Below the pieces are notes generated by a model that made no database searches, had not been told where the DNA came from, and saw only the letters and a program-made list of their open reading frames with translations. From an uncultured Pelagibacteraceae bacterium (GTDB lineage Bacteria; Pseudomonadota; Alphaproteobacteria; Pelagibacterales; Pelagibacteraceae), in NCBI GenBank assembly GCA_902566675.1, contig CACFJO010000006.1, forward strand, positions 1 through 35,933: a stretch of 35,933 bases of DNA, written 5' to 3'. Shown in pieces: positions 23,627-32,189 of this stretch (position 1 is its first letter; each line of letters begins with the position of its first letter). The position numbers and the translations under genes are program-made.

Positions 23627-24817
23627 TTATTTTAAAACACTAAGACCAGGCAAGTCTTTTCCTTCTAAGTACTCTAAAAACGCCCCGCCTGCTGTTGATA
23701 AGTGAGAAAAAGAAAGTTTATTTTTACTTTTTTTAATCGCAGCCAGAGTATCTCCTCCCCCAAGAATAGAAACTAAATTCTTTTCTTTAGTGTTTTGTGA
23801 AATTATTTCAGCTATTGTTATAGTTCCATTAAGAAAATTTTTATTTTCAAAATATCCAGCAGGACCATTCCATAACAGCGTGTTAGATTGATCAATAATT
23901 TTTTTTATTTTATTTATTGTAATATTACCAATATCTAATATAATCTCATTTTCTTTAATCTGACCTAAAATTCTACTTTCTCCCTCTCCCTCAAAACTAG
24001 TTCCTACTATACAGTCTTCAGGTATTATTATTTCACATTTAAATTTGGTAGCTTTTTCATAAATTTTTTTTATTATTTCACTTGTATTTTTCTCAATTAA
24101 AGATTTTCCCACATTTAAATTTTTGTAAACAAAAAAATTATTTGCCATCGCGCCTACAATTACTAGATTATTTATTTTTTCAATAAGACTTAAAATAACA
24201 TTGATTTTTGTTGAAATTTTCGAGCCACCAATTATACATGTTACTGGTTCCTTCTTGTTTTTAACGACAAGATTAATCGCATCAATCTCTTTTTTCAAAA
24301 GAGGTCCAGCAAAGCTTTTATTAATAAATTTTGTAATTTTATGTATAGACGATTGCTTCCTATGTGAGCATGAAAAAGCATCATTGATGTAAACATCACC
24401 TAAAGAAGCTAATTTTTTTGAGAATTTTTCATCATCATCAGTTTCCTCTTTAAAATATCTGATATTTTCGACTAATATAATTTCCCCTTCTTTTAAGAGA
24501 GAAAATTTGTCTTTTACATCTTCATCGAAATTTCCCACATAGAAATAAGTATTAGTTTTGAGCTTTTTTTTAAGATATTTATAAATCGGCACTAAAGAAA
24601 GATTAGGGTCTCGTATTCCGTTTGGTCTACCTAAGTGACTTACAATTATTATTTTTGCTTTCTTTTCAATTAATTTTTTTATGAATGGCAGGCATAATAT
24701 TATTCTTGTGTCATCTACTATTATTTTATCTTTTATAGGGACATTAAAGTCTAATCTTAAGATTATTTTTTGATTTTGAACATTCAAATCATCAGGAAAA
24801 AAATTTATTTTATCCAT
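23627..24817 (-). CDS. pgk: phosphoglycerate kinase
   Basis: 396 residues, full length. ILRLDFNVPI, SHLGRPNG, LVENIRYF, NDAFSCSHRKQSS, GGSKISTKI and the C-terminal GGGDTLAAI with LSTAGGAFLEYL are the family blocks. It interconverts 1,3-bisphosphoglycerate and 3-phosphoglycerate with ATP. It follows tkt after 9 bases and precedes aldolase by 10. The glyceraldehyde-3-phosphate dehydrogenase gene often found between tkt and pgk in alphaproteobacteria is missing at this spot. Confidence 0.95.
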   Translation of the reverse strand: MDKINFFPDDLNVQNQKIILRLDFNVPIKDKIIVDDTRIILCLPFIKKLIEKKAKIIIVSHLGRPNGIRDPNLSLVPIYKYLKKKLKTNTYFYVGNFDEDVKDKFSLLKEGEIILVENIRYFKEETDDDEKFSKKLASLGDVYINDAFSCSHRKQSSIHKITKFINKSFAGPLLKKEIDAINLVVKNKKEPVTCIIGGSKISTKINVILSLIEKINNLVIVGAMANNFFVYKNLNVGKSLIEKNTSEIIKKIYEKATKFKCEIIIPEDCIVGTSFEGEGESRILGQIKENEIILDIGNITINKIKKIIDQSNTLLWNGPAGYFENKNFLNGTITIAEIISQNTKEKNLVSILGGGDTLAAIKKSKNKLSFSHLSTAGGAFLEYLEGKDLPGLSVLK

Positions 24818-24826
24818 TAATTTAAA

Positions 24827-26809
24827 TTAATCTCTTAATTTTTTTTGTATTAAATCAGCAATTTTATCTTCTGAGAAACCAAGATGAGTATACACATCTT
24901 TAAAGGGAGCACTTTCTCCAAACTGATCAATACCTATATTTATTCCTTTATTTTTAACATATTTCTGCCAAGGAACGACACTTCCAGCTTCTAATGTAAC
25001 AACTAATGAGCTTTCTTCGATAATATCTCTACGAAAATCCTCCGGCTGTCTATCAAAAAGTTCCATACATGGCATCGAAACAACTTTTGAATGAATATTA
25101 CTCTCTTTTAATCTTTCTTGAACTCTCAAAGCTAACTCAACTTCAGTGCCTGATGCAACTATTGTTACATTGCTTTCATAAGAAGTGATATTTACCACAT
25201 AAGCACCTTTTGCAGACTTATTTTCTTTTGTATTTTTAGGATTGATATAAGGAACTTTTTGTCTCGATAAAGCAATAGCGCTAGGTGTGTTGTAATTTTT
25301 TAAAGCTATCTCCCAACACTCTAATGTCTCATTTATATCTGCAGGTCTAAAAACGTTAAGGTTTGGAATAGACCTAAGCCCAGTCAGCTGCTCAACAGGT
25401 TGGTGAGTTGGACCATCTTCTCCTAATCCAATCGAGTCGTGAGAGAAGACGTAAATTACTCTAAGCCCCATTAAAGCAGATAATCTAATAGAGGGCTTAC
25501 TATAATCAGAAAAAATTAAAAATGTCCCTCCAAAAGGTATTAATCCTCCGTAAAGAGCTAAACCATTCATAACTGCAGACATCCCGTGCTCTCTGACTCC
25601 ATAATGTAAATAATTACCTTTAAAACTTTTAGAATTTATAATTATAGAATTTTTAGTTTTAGTATTATTAGAACCGCTTAAATCCGCTGATCCACCAATA
25701 AGTTGCGGAATTATTTCTGAAATACTCTCAATTGATGCCATTGAGCATTGCCGAGTAGCCAAGCTTGGCTTTAAGTCAAAATACTTTGTTTTTTCCTTTT
25801 CAATTAAGCTTTCTAAGTTTCCCAAGTCAGAATCTATATAGTTTTTCTCTAAATAATTTTTAATTTTTGAATTTTTTTTATTTAAACTTTCTTGCCATTT
25901 GTTTTCTAGAATTTCGCCCTTATTTCCGATTTCTAACCATTCTTTTAAGACCTCTTCAGGAATTTCGAATGGTTTATATTTCCATTTAAGTTTTTTTCTT
26001 ACTAATTTAATTTCTTCGTCACCAAGAGGAGAACCATGTGAAGAGGCCTTTCCTGACTTGTTAGGAGACCCAAAACCTATTACGGTTCTACATGATATAA
26101 TAGAAGGTTTATTTGATTTAGTAGCTTTAGAAATTGCTTTGGATATCTGTCCTTCATTGTGTCCGTTTATATCTAAAAAATTCCAACCATATGACTCAAA
26201 TCTTTTTTTATAATTGTCTGATACACTTAAAGAAGTTGCACCATCTATTGATATTTTATTATTGTCAAAAAAAACTATTAGATTTTTTAATTTGAGATGT
26301 CCTGCTAAGCTCATAGCTTCATGACTGATGCCCTCCATGAGATCTCCGTCACTCACAATTACATAGGTTTTATTATTAATTACTGTTGAGCCAAATTTTT
26401 TTCGATAAATTTCCTCTGCTATTGCCATACCAACAGCATTACCTAAACCTTGACCTAATGGACCAGTGGTTGTCTCGATCCCACTCCCTTGTTTATACTC
26501 AGGGTGGCCCGCACAAATAGAATTTAATTTTCTAAAATTTTTTATATCCTCAATAGAAACACTTTTATATCCTGTTAGATAAAGTAAAGAATAAAGTAAC
26601 ATCGAACCGTGTCCTGCAGATAAAACAAATCTATCTCTATTTATCCAGTTAGGATTTTTTGGATTAAACCTCAGGTGGTATTTAAATAAAACCGTAGCTA
26701 CATCTGCCATACCCATTGGCATACCAGGGTGGCCAGAATTAGCTTTTTGCACAGCATCGATTGATAAAAATCTTACTGCATTTGATAATTGATTAAAATT
26801 TACGCTCAC
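24827..26809 (-). CDS. tkt: transketolase
   Basis: 660 residues from a GTG at 26809. The TPP domain has AGHGSMLLYSLLYL, TTGPLGQGLGNAVGMAIAEE and VIVSDGDLMEGISHEA. The pyrimidine-binding domain has YGVREHGMSAVMNGLAL and SIGLGEDGPTHQPVEQLTGL, and the C-terminal domain starts near FRPADINE. It exchanges two-carbon units in the pentose phosphate pathway. There is no Shine-Dalgarno before the GTG (GGTAATTACAA), so translation may be weakly initiated or nearly leaderless. It is the first gene of the long minus-strand run. Confidence 0.95.
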   Translation of the reverse strand: MSVNFNQLSNAVRFLSIDAVQKANSGHPGMPMGMADVATVLFKYHLRFNPKNPNWINRDRFVLSAGHGSMLLYSLLYLTGYKSVSIEDIKNFRKLNSICAGHPEYKQGSGIETTTGPLGQGLGNAVGMAIAEEIYRKKFGSTVINNKTYVIVSDGDLMEGISHEAMSLAGHLKLKNLIVFFDNNKISIDGATSLSVSDNYKKRFESYGWNFLDINGHNEGQISKAISKATKSNKPSIISCRTVIGFGSPNKSGKASSHGSPLGDEEIKLVRKKLKWKYKPFEIPEEVLKEWLEIGNKGEILENKWQESLNKKNSKIKNYLEKNYIDSDLGNLESLIEKEKTKYFDLKPSLATRQCSMASIESISEIIPQLIGGSADLSGSNNTKTKNSIIINSKSFKGNYLHYGVREHGMSAVMNGLALYGGLIPFGGTFLIFSDYSKPSIRLSALMGLRVIYVFSHDSIGLGEDGPTHQPVEQLTGLRSIPNLNVFRPADINETLECWEIALKNYNTPSAIALSRQKVPYINPKNTKENKSAKGAYVVNITSYESNVTIVASGTEVELALRVQERLKESNIHSKVVSMPCMELFDRQPEDFRRDIIEESSLVVTLEAGSVVPWQKYVKNKGINIGIDQFGESAPFKDVYTHLGFSEDKIADLIQKKLRD

Positions 26810-26818
26810 TTGTAATTA

Positions 26819-26847
26819 CCTATATAGACTTAAACTAACTATATCAA
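26819..26847 (-). promoter_or_regulatory. candidate promoter of the tkt transcript
   Basis: On the minus strand TTGATA (26842-26847) is followed after 17 bases by TATAGG (26819-26824), or after 15 bases by TATATA (26821-26826). Either would start transcription close to the tkt GTG. The 57-base space between tkt and the divergent gene is the only non-coding stretch available, which supports a promoter there although the boxes are imperfect. Confidence 0.35.
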
Positions 26848-26855
26848 TATTATGA

Positions 26856-26861
26856 TATAAT
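26856..26861 (+). promoter_or_regulatory. perfect -10 box TATAAT, 5 bases before the coiled-coil gene ATG
   Basis: An exact TATAAT lies 5 bases before the ATG at 26867. A start 6-7 bases downstream would fall on or beside the ATG, which would make the message leaderless; indeed no Shine-Dalgarno precedes this gene. No good -35 is visible at 17 bases, so confidence is limited. Confidence 0.35.
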
Positions 26862-26866
26862 ATTTT

Positions 26867-27190
26867 ATGAGCATAATTGAAAAAAAAGAAAAAAATTTAA
26901 ATTTGTTAATTAACAAACTTAACTCGCTTACTTTAACTTATTCACAACCAACTTACGAAATAGAAAAAATCAGAACCGAGAAAAATCGAATTTTACTTCA
27001 AAAAAATGAAATTGAAAATAAAAATCAGGAATTATTAAGAGAACACAAATACTTAAAAGAAAAAATAAAGTCCTTACAATTAGAGGTAAAAAAAAAACTT
27101 GAGTTAGAGGATAGTTTTAATCAAGAAATAGAAGATCTTAGTAAGGAGACAGAAAATTTAGTGTCGGAGATTGAAAAATGGCAAATGTAA
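26867..27190 (+). CDS. coiled-coil protein upstream of zapA (DUF4164-like)
   Basis: 107 residues, rich in Glu, Lys, Leu and Asn, with heptad-like spacing through most of the length (NRILLQKNEIENKNQELLRE, IKSLQLEVKKKLELED). No membrane segment, no catalytic motif. In alphaproteobacteria a short coiled-coil DUF4164 protein commonly sits between divergent tkt and zapA, the same place as here, so a role beside ZapA in division is possible. The assignment is by position and shape, not by a clear signature. It overlaps zapA by 13 bases. Confidence 0.65.
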   Translation: MSIIEKKEKNLNLLINKLNSLTLTYSQPTYEIEKIRTEKNRILLQKNEIENKNQELLREHKYLKEKIKSLQLEVKKKLELEDSFNQEIEDLSKETENLVSEIEKWQM

Positions 27191-27624
27191 ATGTTAAATT
27201 TAATAATAAGGATTATCTACTTTCATGCGATGATGGACAGGAACAGTCTTTAAAAAAACTAACTGAATTCTTAGATAAAAAATATTCTGAATTAAGAGAT
27301 AAGCTTGGCAATATAGGAGAAAACAAGCTTCTTTTAATCACTACTATTCAATTAATCGATGAGTATTTTGATTTAAAACAAAAAGTGACATTACAAAAAA
27401 ATAAACTTGATGAAATATCAAATAAATTTAAGGAAATCAGGTCTTTAGCGATAGACTACAAAAGAGATAAAGATGAAGAAATAAAAAAACTCAACGAGGA
27501 TCTTGAAAAATTTAAGAAAACAATTGAAGAAAATAATACCCTTTACGAAACGATGTTAGATAAAACAACGCAATCACTTGAAAAAATAATCTCAAATACT
27601 GAGTCTTTATCAAAAATACAATAA
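27178..27624 (+). CDS. zapA: cell division protein ZapA
   Basis: 148 residues. The N-terminal globular part MANVNVKFNNKDYLLSCDDG, KKLTEFLDKKYSELRDKLG and KLLLITTIQLIDEYFDLKQK is the ZapA pattern. The remainder is a long coiled coil, longer than in the 109-residue E. coli protein but common in alphaproteobacteria. ZapA bundles FtsZ filaments at the division site. Its start is inside the coiled-coil gene and its stop abuts the next ATG with no gap. Confidence 0.82.
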   Translation: MANVNVKFNNKDYLLSCDDGQEQSLKKLTEFLDKKYSELRDKLGNIGENKLLLITTIQLIDEYFDLKQKVTLQKNKLDEISNKFKEIRSLAIDYKRDKDEEIKKLNEDLEKFKKTIEENNTLYETMLDKTTQSLEKIISNTESLSKIQ

Positions 27625-28185
27625 ATGGATAGAAAGGCATCCATTAGAAAAAAATTTTTTAGTTTAAGAAAAAAAAACTACTTTGAAATTAATGAGAAGT
27701 TTTTCAACCCATTAATTAAACTAATTAAAAATCGAAATAAAAGAACTTCAAAAAAAATATATTTATCGCTTTATTATCCAAGTTCAAACGAAGTGAATGT
27801 TTTAAAACTTGTTAATCTTGAATATTCAAAAAAGTTCAATTTTTTATTACCAGTAATTGAAAAAAATAAATTGATGAATTTTTTTAAATGGGAAAAGAAC
27901 GATATTTTATTTCTGAATAAATTTGGAATACCAGAACCAATAAAGACCAACAAAATAGTCCCTGATTTTATTCTTGTCCCTTTATTGGCTTTTGATAAAT
28001 ATAAAAATAGAATAGGTTATGGTAAAGGTTTTTACGATAAATATTTAAGGAAACATATTCAAATAAACAAAAATATTGTTACCATCGGTGTTGCATTTTC
28101 TTTTCAAAAATATCATAAACTTCCAATTGATATTAATGACTATAAATTAGATTATATAATTACAGAAAAAGGTATTATAAAGTGA
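27625..28185 (+). CDS. 5-formyltetrahydrofolate cyclo-ligase
   Basis: 186 residues. ASIRKKFFSLRKKN opens the protein, SLYYPSSNEVN and FFKWEKND follow, and FILVPLLAFDKYKNRIGYGK plus GFYDKYL is the ATP/folate block. It recycles 5-formyl-THF to 5,10-methenyl-THF using ATP. The zapA/cyclo-ligase pairing is conserved across proteobacteria. In gammaproteobacteria 6S RNA lies between the two; here there is no space for it. Its stop overlaps the next start by 4 bases. Confidence 0.9.
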   Translation: MDRKASIRKKFFSLRKKNYFEINEKFFNPLIKLIKNRNKRTSKKIYLSLYYPSSNEVNVLKLVNLEYSKKFNFLLPVIEKNKLMNFFKWEKNDILFLNKFGIPEPIKTNKIVPDFILVPLLAFDKYKNRIGYGKGFYDKYLRKHIQINKNIVTIGVAFSFQKYHKLPIDINDYKLDYIITEKGIIK

Positions 28186-28988
28186 AGATTCTTATTCTAG
28201 GGGATGTAATGGGCTCATCTGGCAGAAAAGCTCTTAAAAAAAATCTTACTAAAATAATTTCAAGTAACAAAATTGATTTTTCGATTGTAAATGGGGAAAA
28301 TGCTGCAGATGATGGTAAAGGTATAACTAAAAATATTGCAGAAGAATTTTTTTCTCAAGGAATAGACGTCATTACTTCTGGTAATCATATTTGGGATAAA
28401 GATGAAACTTTAAATTTTATTGAAAAAGAAAATAGACTTCTAAGACCAGCTAATTTAGCTGAGGGATCACCTGGAAAAGGTTTTGGGATATTTAATTCTA
28501 AAAATAATAGATTTAAAATTGGAGTAATAAATTTGATGGGAAATGTTTACATGAGAAAAACTGATGATGTTTTTAAAGTAGCACAAGAATTAAGCAAAAA
28601 AATTGTTTTAGGAGATAACGTAGATTTCTCTGTAGTTGATTTTCATGGAGAAATTACTAGTGAAAAAATGGCCATTGGACATTTTTTTGATGGCATCTCA
28701 ACATGCGTAGTAGGCACACATACTCACGTCCCAACTGCAGATACACGAGTCTTAGAAAGGGGCACAGCTTACCAAACTGATATTGGAATGTGTGGAGATT
28801 ATAATTCTGTTATTGGAATGAATAAAGAGAATTCACTTAAACGATTTTTTAAAGATAAAAATGCAGTTAAACATTATCCCTCTGAGGGAGAAGGTACATT
28901 ATCTGGAGTTATAGTCGAAGCAAACGAGCAAACAGGTTTAGCAAAAAATGTATCAAGAGTAATAATAGGTGGATCACTAAAAATATAG
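28182..28988 (+). CDS. YmdB-family metallophosphoesterase
   Basis: 268 residues, full length for the family. Metal ligands are visible in ILILGDVMGSSGRKAL (Asp8), VNGENAADDGKG, TSGNHIWDKDE, VDFHGEITSEKMA and VGTHTHVPTADTR. YmdB of Bacillus subtilis is a cyclic-nucleotide phosphodiesterase affecting mRNA stability and biofilm; the role in alphaproteobacteria is unknown. It starts with GTG, overlapping the cyclo-ligase stop, and ends 2 bases before yebC. Confidence 0.87.
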   Translation: MKILILGDVMGSSGRKALKKNLTKIISSNKIDFSIVNGENAADDGKGITKNIAEEFFSQGIDVITSGNHIWDKDETLNFIEKENRLLRPANLAEGSPGKGFGIFNSKNNRFKIGVINLMGNVYMRKTDDVFKVAQELSKKIVLGDNVDFSVVDFHGEITSEKMAIGHFFDGISTCVVGTHTHVPTADTRVLERGTAYQTDIGMCGDYNSVIGMNKENSLKRFFKDKNAVKHYPSEGEGTLSGVIVEANEQTGLAKNVSRVIIGGSLKI

Positions 28989-28990
28989 TT

Positions 28991-29713
28991 ATGGCTGGAC
29001 ATTCTCATTGGGCAGGAATTAAACATAAAAAAGGTAGAGCAGATAAAGAGAGATCAAAAATTTTTTCGAAGCTGTCGAGAGAAATTACGGTTGCTGCAAA
29101 ATTAGGAGATAAGGATCCTGATATGAATCCAAGGCTTAGAACTGCTATCCAAGCCGCTAAACAATCGAACATGCCTAAAGAAAATATTTCTCGAGCTATC
29201 AGTAAATCACAAATAACTGGGGACAAAAATTATGAAAACTTGAGATACGAGGGTTTTGGACCTTACAATACAGCTTTGATTATTGAGACTTTGACAGATA
29301 ATAAAAACAGATCAGCATCAAGTATACGGACAGTTTTGCAAAAAAATGGTGGAAGATTAGGTGAGACTGGTTCTACAAAACATTTATTCAATAATTATGG
29401 AATAATTCATATTGAAAAGAATAAAATTAGCGAGGAAGAAGCTTTTGAAATGACAATTAGATCAGGAGCCAAAGATTGTTATCAAATAGATAACTTTCAT
29501 GAAATAGTAACGATAAAAGAGGATTTTTATAAAGTAAAAACTGTTTTAGAAAAAAAAATTGATAATTTTGCATACTCAGCTGTGGAGTGGCGTGCTTTAA
29601 ATACTATAAATCTAAACAAAGAGCAAAATAAGAAAATGATAGAAGTATTAAATGCGCTGGAGGAATTAGATGATGTTCAAAGTGTGTTTACTAATGCTAA
29701 ATTAGATAATTGA
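28991..29713 (+). CDS. yebC: YebC/PmpR family regulatory or ribosome-associated protein
   Basis: 240 residues. MAGHSHWAGIKHKKGRADKE is the invariant N-terminus, then SKIFSKLSREI, YEGFGPYNTALIIETLTDNK and LGETGSTKHLF. Family members have been described as transcription factors; more recent work assigns YebC a role in translating proline-rich stretches. Both views are from other bacteria. The gene is coupled to the RuvC-like gene, 4 bases apart, as in many proteobacteria. Confidence 0.94.
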   Translation: MAGHSHWAGIKHKKGRADKERSKIFSKLSREITVAAKLGDKDPDMNPRLRTAIQAAKQSNMPKENISRAISKSQITGDKNYENLRYEGFGPYNTALIIETLTDNKNRSASSIRTVLQKNGGRLGETGSTKHLFNNYGIIHIEKNKISEEEAFEMTIRSGAKDCYQIDNFHEIVTIKEDFYKVKTVLEKKIDNFAYSAVEWRALNTINLNKEQNKKMIEVLNALEELDDVQSVFTNAKLDN

Positions 29714-29717
29714 TAAA

Positions 29718-30209
29718 ATGATAATAATTGGAATTGACCCAGGATTAAGTGGCGCGATAGCTATATTAAGGGATAAAAAAATTTTAGGACTTTTTGATGT
29801 GCCTGTGATGTCTGAGGGAAAAAAAAATAAAAAACAAATAAATAGCGCACAATTAGTTAAAATTCTAAAAGATTTTACTAACGATAAAAAAGATGAAGAG
29901 GTAGTTGTCGTTGTAGAGCAAGTAAATGCTATGCCTGGCCAAGGTGTAACTAGTATGTTTAATTTTGGCCAAACTTTTGGCGCTATTAAAGGAGTTTGTG
30001 CTGCATTAGAATTACCTATTTTTTTGGTAAGACCCTCAAAATGGAAGAAACATTTTGAACTAATTAATTCTTCAAAAGACGCAAGCAGAACGAAAGCAAT
30101 AGAAATGTATCCATCTATATCAAATCAACTGGCCAGAAAGAAAGATGTAAACAAGTCTGATGCTATTTTAATAGCAAGATTTTACTCAGAGACTAGATTA
30201 AAGGAATAA
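29718..30209 (+). CDS. RuvC-like crossover junction endodeoxyribonuclease (divergent)
   Basis: 163 residues with the RNase H-like fold of RuvC: IIIGIDPGLSGAIAIL (Asp7), VVVVEQVNAMPGQGVTSMF (Glu), FNFGQTFGAIKGV and NKSDAILIARFY (C-terminal Asp). The body differs from standard RuvC: GLSGAIA replaces GLxxTGYGV, and VRPSKWKKHFEL followed by ASRTKAIEMYP resembles resolvases of phages and plasmids. The position after yebC is that of ruvC, but ruvA and ruvB do not follow; tolQ does. It probably cuts branched DNA; Holliday-junction specificity is inferred. Confidence 0.75.
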   Translation: MIIIGIDPGLSGAIAILRDKKILGLFDVPVMSEGKKNKKQINSAQLVKILKDFTNDKKDEEVVVVVEQVNAMPGQGVTSMFNFGQTFGAIKGVCAALELPIFLVRPSKWKKHFELINSSKDASRTKAIEMYPSISNQLARKKDVNKSDAILIARFYSETRLKE

Positions 30210-30273
30210 AATTAGTGTCTTTTTCTTAAAAAAACGCCAAATTCATGACACATTCTAAAAGTAATCAACATCA

Positions 30274-30954
30274 ATGGAACAAGATATAGCAGCACAAGTA
30301 GTTGGTTTAGGAGGGGCTTCAGATTTTTCTTTGTGGAGTTTGTTCATGAGAGCAGACTTTGTTGTAAAATTCGTGATAATTCTGCTAATAGCCAGTTCAA
30401 TTTTTTCTTGGGCACTAATTTTTGACAAATTTAAACTTTTTAAATCTATAAATAAATCAACTGAAGACTTTGAAAAAAAATTTTGGAAAGCAAAGTCAGC
30501 TGAAAGCTTTAGCAACAATCTGCCAGTTAACTCCAAGGATCCCGCAACATTAATCTTTAAAGCTGCAATGTCTGAATTAATTAAAACTAAAAGACAATCC
30601 TCTGCAGTTCAATCTGCAAGAGTTGAGAGAATTTTGGAAATTGCTACTGATAATGAGGTCAAAAAAGTTGAAAAAAATTTTACTTTTCTTGCAACTATTG
30701 GTTCTACAGCTCCTTTTATTGGATTATTTGGTACCGTTTGGGGAATAATGAATTCTTTCCAATCCATCGCAATTTCGAGAAATACAAGTTTAGCAATAGT
30801 AGCGCCGGGTATAGCCGAAGCTTTATTTGCTACTGCTTTAGGGTTACTCGCAGCAATACCAGCTGTTGTAGCTTATAACAAATTTAATAGTGACTCTAGA
30901 AGATATTTTTCCAGGATAGACAATTTTTCTAAAAGATTTCTTTCAATTATATAG
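30274..30954 (+). CDS. tolQ: Tol-Pal system protein TolQ
   Basis: 226 residues, inner-membrane stator of the ExbB/TolQ/MotA group. Three membrane helices: VVKFVIILLIASSIFSWALI near residues 30-50, then TIGSTAPFIGLFGTVWGIMN and IAEALFATALGLLAAIPAVV. With TolR it converts the proton gradient into motion that drives outer-membrane constriction at division. No Shine-Dalgarno is obvious. The 64 bases before it hold no recognisable gene or strong promoter. The minus-strand frame over its 5' half is a shadow. Confidence 0.94.
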   Translation: MEQDIAAQVVGLGGASDFSLWSLFMRADFVVKFVIILLIASSIFSWALIFDKFKLFKSINKSTEDFEKKFWKAKSAESFSNNLPVNSKDPATLIFKAAMSELIKTKRQSSAVQSARVERILEIATDNEVKKVEKNFTFLATIGSTAPFIGLFGTVWGIMNSFQSIAISRNTSLAIVAPGIAEALFATALGLLAAIPAVVAYNKFNSDSRRYFSRIDNFSKRFLSII

Positions 30955-30956
30955 AA

Positions 30957-31370
30957 ATGGCATTTAAATTTAATCGCTCAAAAAATGAACCAATGAGTGA
31001 AATCAACGTCACTCCATTCGTTGATGTAATGTTAGTTCTACTCATAATTTTTATGGTTACCGCTCCATTATTGACAGTTGGAGTTCAAGTAGATTTACCA
31101 GAGTCTTCTGCGGACTCTCTTCCAGATGATCAAGAACCTCTTACTATTAGCATTAATTCAAAAGGAGAAATTTATATCCAAGAGCATCAAGTAACCTATC
31201 AAAAAATGGTGCCAAAGTTACTAGCTATCGCAAAAAATAGAACTGATACAAGAATTTATGTAAGAGGTGATAAAAATATTAATTATGGAAGGGTATTAGA
31301 GGTAATGGGAACATTATCAGGTGCAGGGTTTTCAAAAGTTGCACTAATCTCAGAGCCTTATAAAAATTAG
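30957..31370 (+). CDS. tolR: Tol-Pal system protein TolR
   Basis: 137 residues. MSEINVTPFVDVMLVLLIIF carries Asp23, the proton-channel residue of the ExbD/TolR family, at the start of its single membrane helix. The periplasmic domain follows (INSKGEIYIQEHQVTYQ, RIYVRGDKNINYGRVLEVMG). It partners TolQ and binds peptidoglycan. Two bases separate it from tolQ and 8 from tolA. Confidence 0.94.
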   Translation: MAFKFNRSKNEPMSEINVTPFVDVMLVLLIIFMVTAPLLTVGVQVDLPESSADSLPDDQEPLTISINSKGEIYIQEHQVTYQKMVPKLLAIAKNRTDTRIYVRGDKNINYGRVLEVMGTLSGAGFSKVALISEPYKN

Positions 31371-31378
31371 GATGAATT

Positions 31379-32188
31379 ATGATAAAAAGTTTATTTTACT
31401 CAATTACCTTTCATTCCCTAATGATCCTACTAACTGTTTTGAGTCTGCCTTTTATGCTTAGAGAACCAATCGATCTTCCACCTATAGTATCAGTAGAGTT
31501 AATTCAAATTTCCGATAAAACTAATATTCCATACGCACCAAAAGCAAGAAAAATTATTGAAGAGACAAAGAAAAAAGAGGAAAAAAGAGTTGTTTCTGAA
31601 CAAGCTCCTCCTGCAGCAAAAGAAAAAGAAAAACCTGACAGAATTCCAATGCCAAATGAAAAAAAAGAGGAAAAAAAGATCGTAAAAAAAAAACAGAATC
31701 CAGAAGAAGTGAAGCCACAAATAAGACAATCCTCAGAATTTGAGAAGAAAGAAATAATTGACACAAACCAAATAGCTGCATTAATTGATAAAGCTAAAGA
31801 AGTTGAAGCTGTTGAACAAAAAAAAAATGAAAAAATTACTCAAAGTTCTCAAAAAAATTCATTTGCTTCAGGACTTACTCTGTCAGAAGAGGATGCTTTA
31901 AGAGCCCAAATATTTGGTTGTTGGAGCGTACCTTTGGGCTTACCATATGATCAAAATTTACTAGTAAGAATAAAACTCCAATTGAAAAAAGATGGTACAA
32001 TAATGAAATCTGAAATAATAGATCACGAACGTATGAACAGACCAGGGCAAAAGTTTTATAAAGTTTTAGCTGAAAGCGCTTTACGAGCAGTCAGATTATG
32101 TCAACCTTTAAAAGTACCTCCAACCGGGTATGATAAATGGAAAGATATCCAATTAAATTTTAATCCAACAGAAATGTTGAAAGGCTAA
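31379..32188 (+). CDS. tolA: Tol-Pal system protein TolA (TonB C-terminal domain)
   Basis: 269 residues. One N-terminal membrane helix ([20 protein letters not shown]), then about 130 residues of charged Lys/Glu/Pro-rich sequence spanning the periplasm, then a TolA/TonB-like C-terminal domain with [23 protein letters not shown] and [15 protein letters not shown]. The two cysteines in the C-terminal domain, about 60 residues apart, could form the disulfide typical of TolA domain III. It links the TolQR motor to Pal and TolB. The three minus-strand frames opposite its repetitive middle are shadows. Confidence 0.88.
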   Translation: MIKSLFYSITFHSLMILLTVLSLPFMLREPIDLPPIVSVELIQISDKTNIPYAPKARKIIEETKKKEEKRVVSEQAPPAAKEKEKPDRIPMPNEKKEEKKIVKKKQNPEEVKPQIRQSSEFEKKEIIDTNQIAALIDKAKEVEAVEQKKNEKITQSSQKNSFASGLTLSEEDALRAQIFGCWSVPLGLPYDQNLLVRIKLQLKKDGTIMKSEIIDHERMNRPGQKFYKVLAESALRAVRLCQPLKVPPTGYDKWKDIQLNFNPTEMLKG

Positions 32189-32189
32189 T

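Noticed and set aside
27600-27640. 6S RNA expected between zapA and the cyclo-ligase gene
   Set aside because: The two genes abut with no gap, and no 6S-like hairpin can fit here.
31499-31781. Three Phe/Leu-rich minus-strand frames
   Set aside because: They are the complement of the Lys/Glu-rich central part of tolA; A-rich codons read backwards give F and L.
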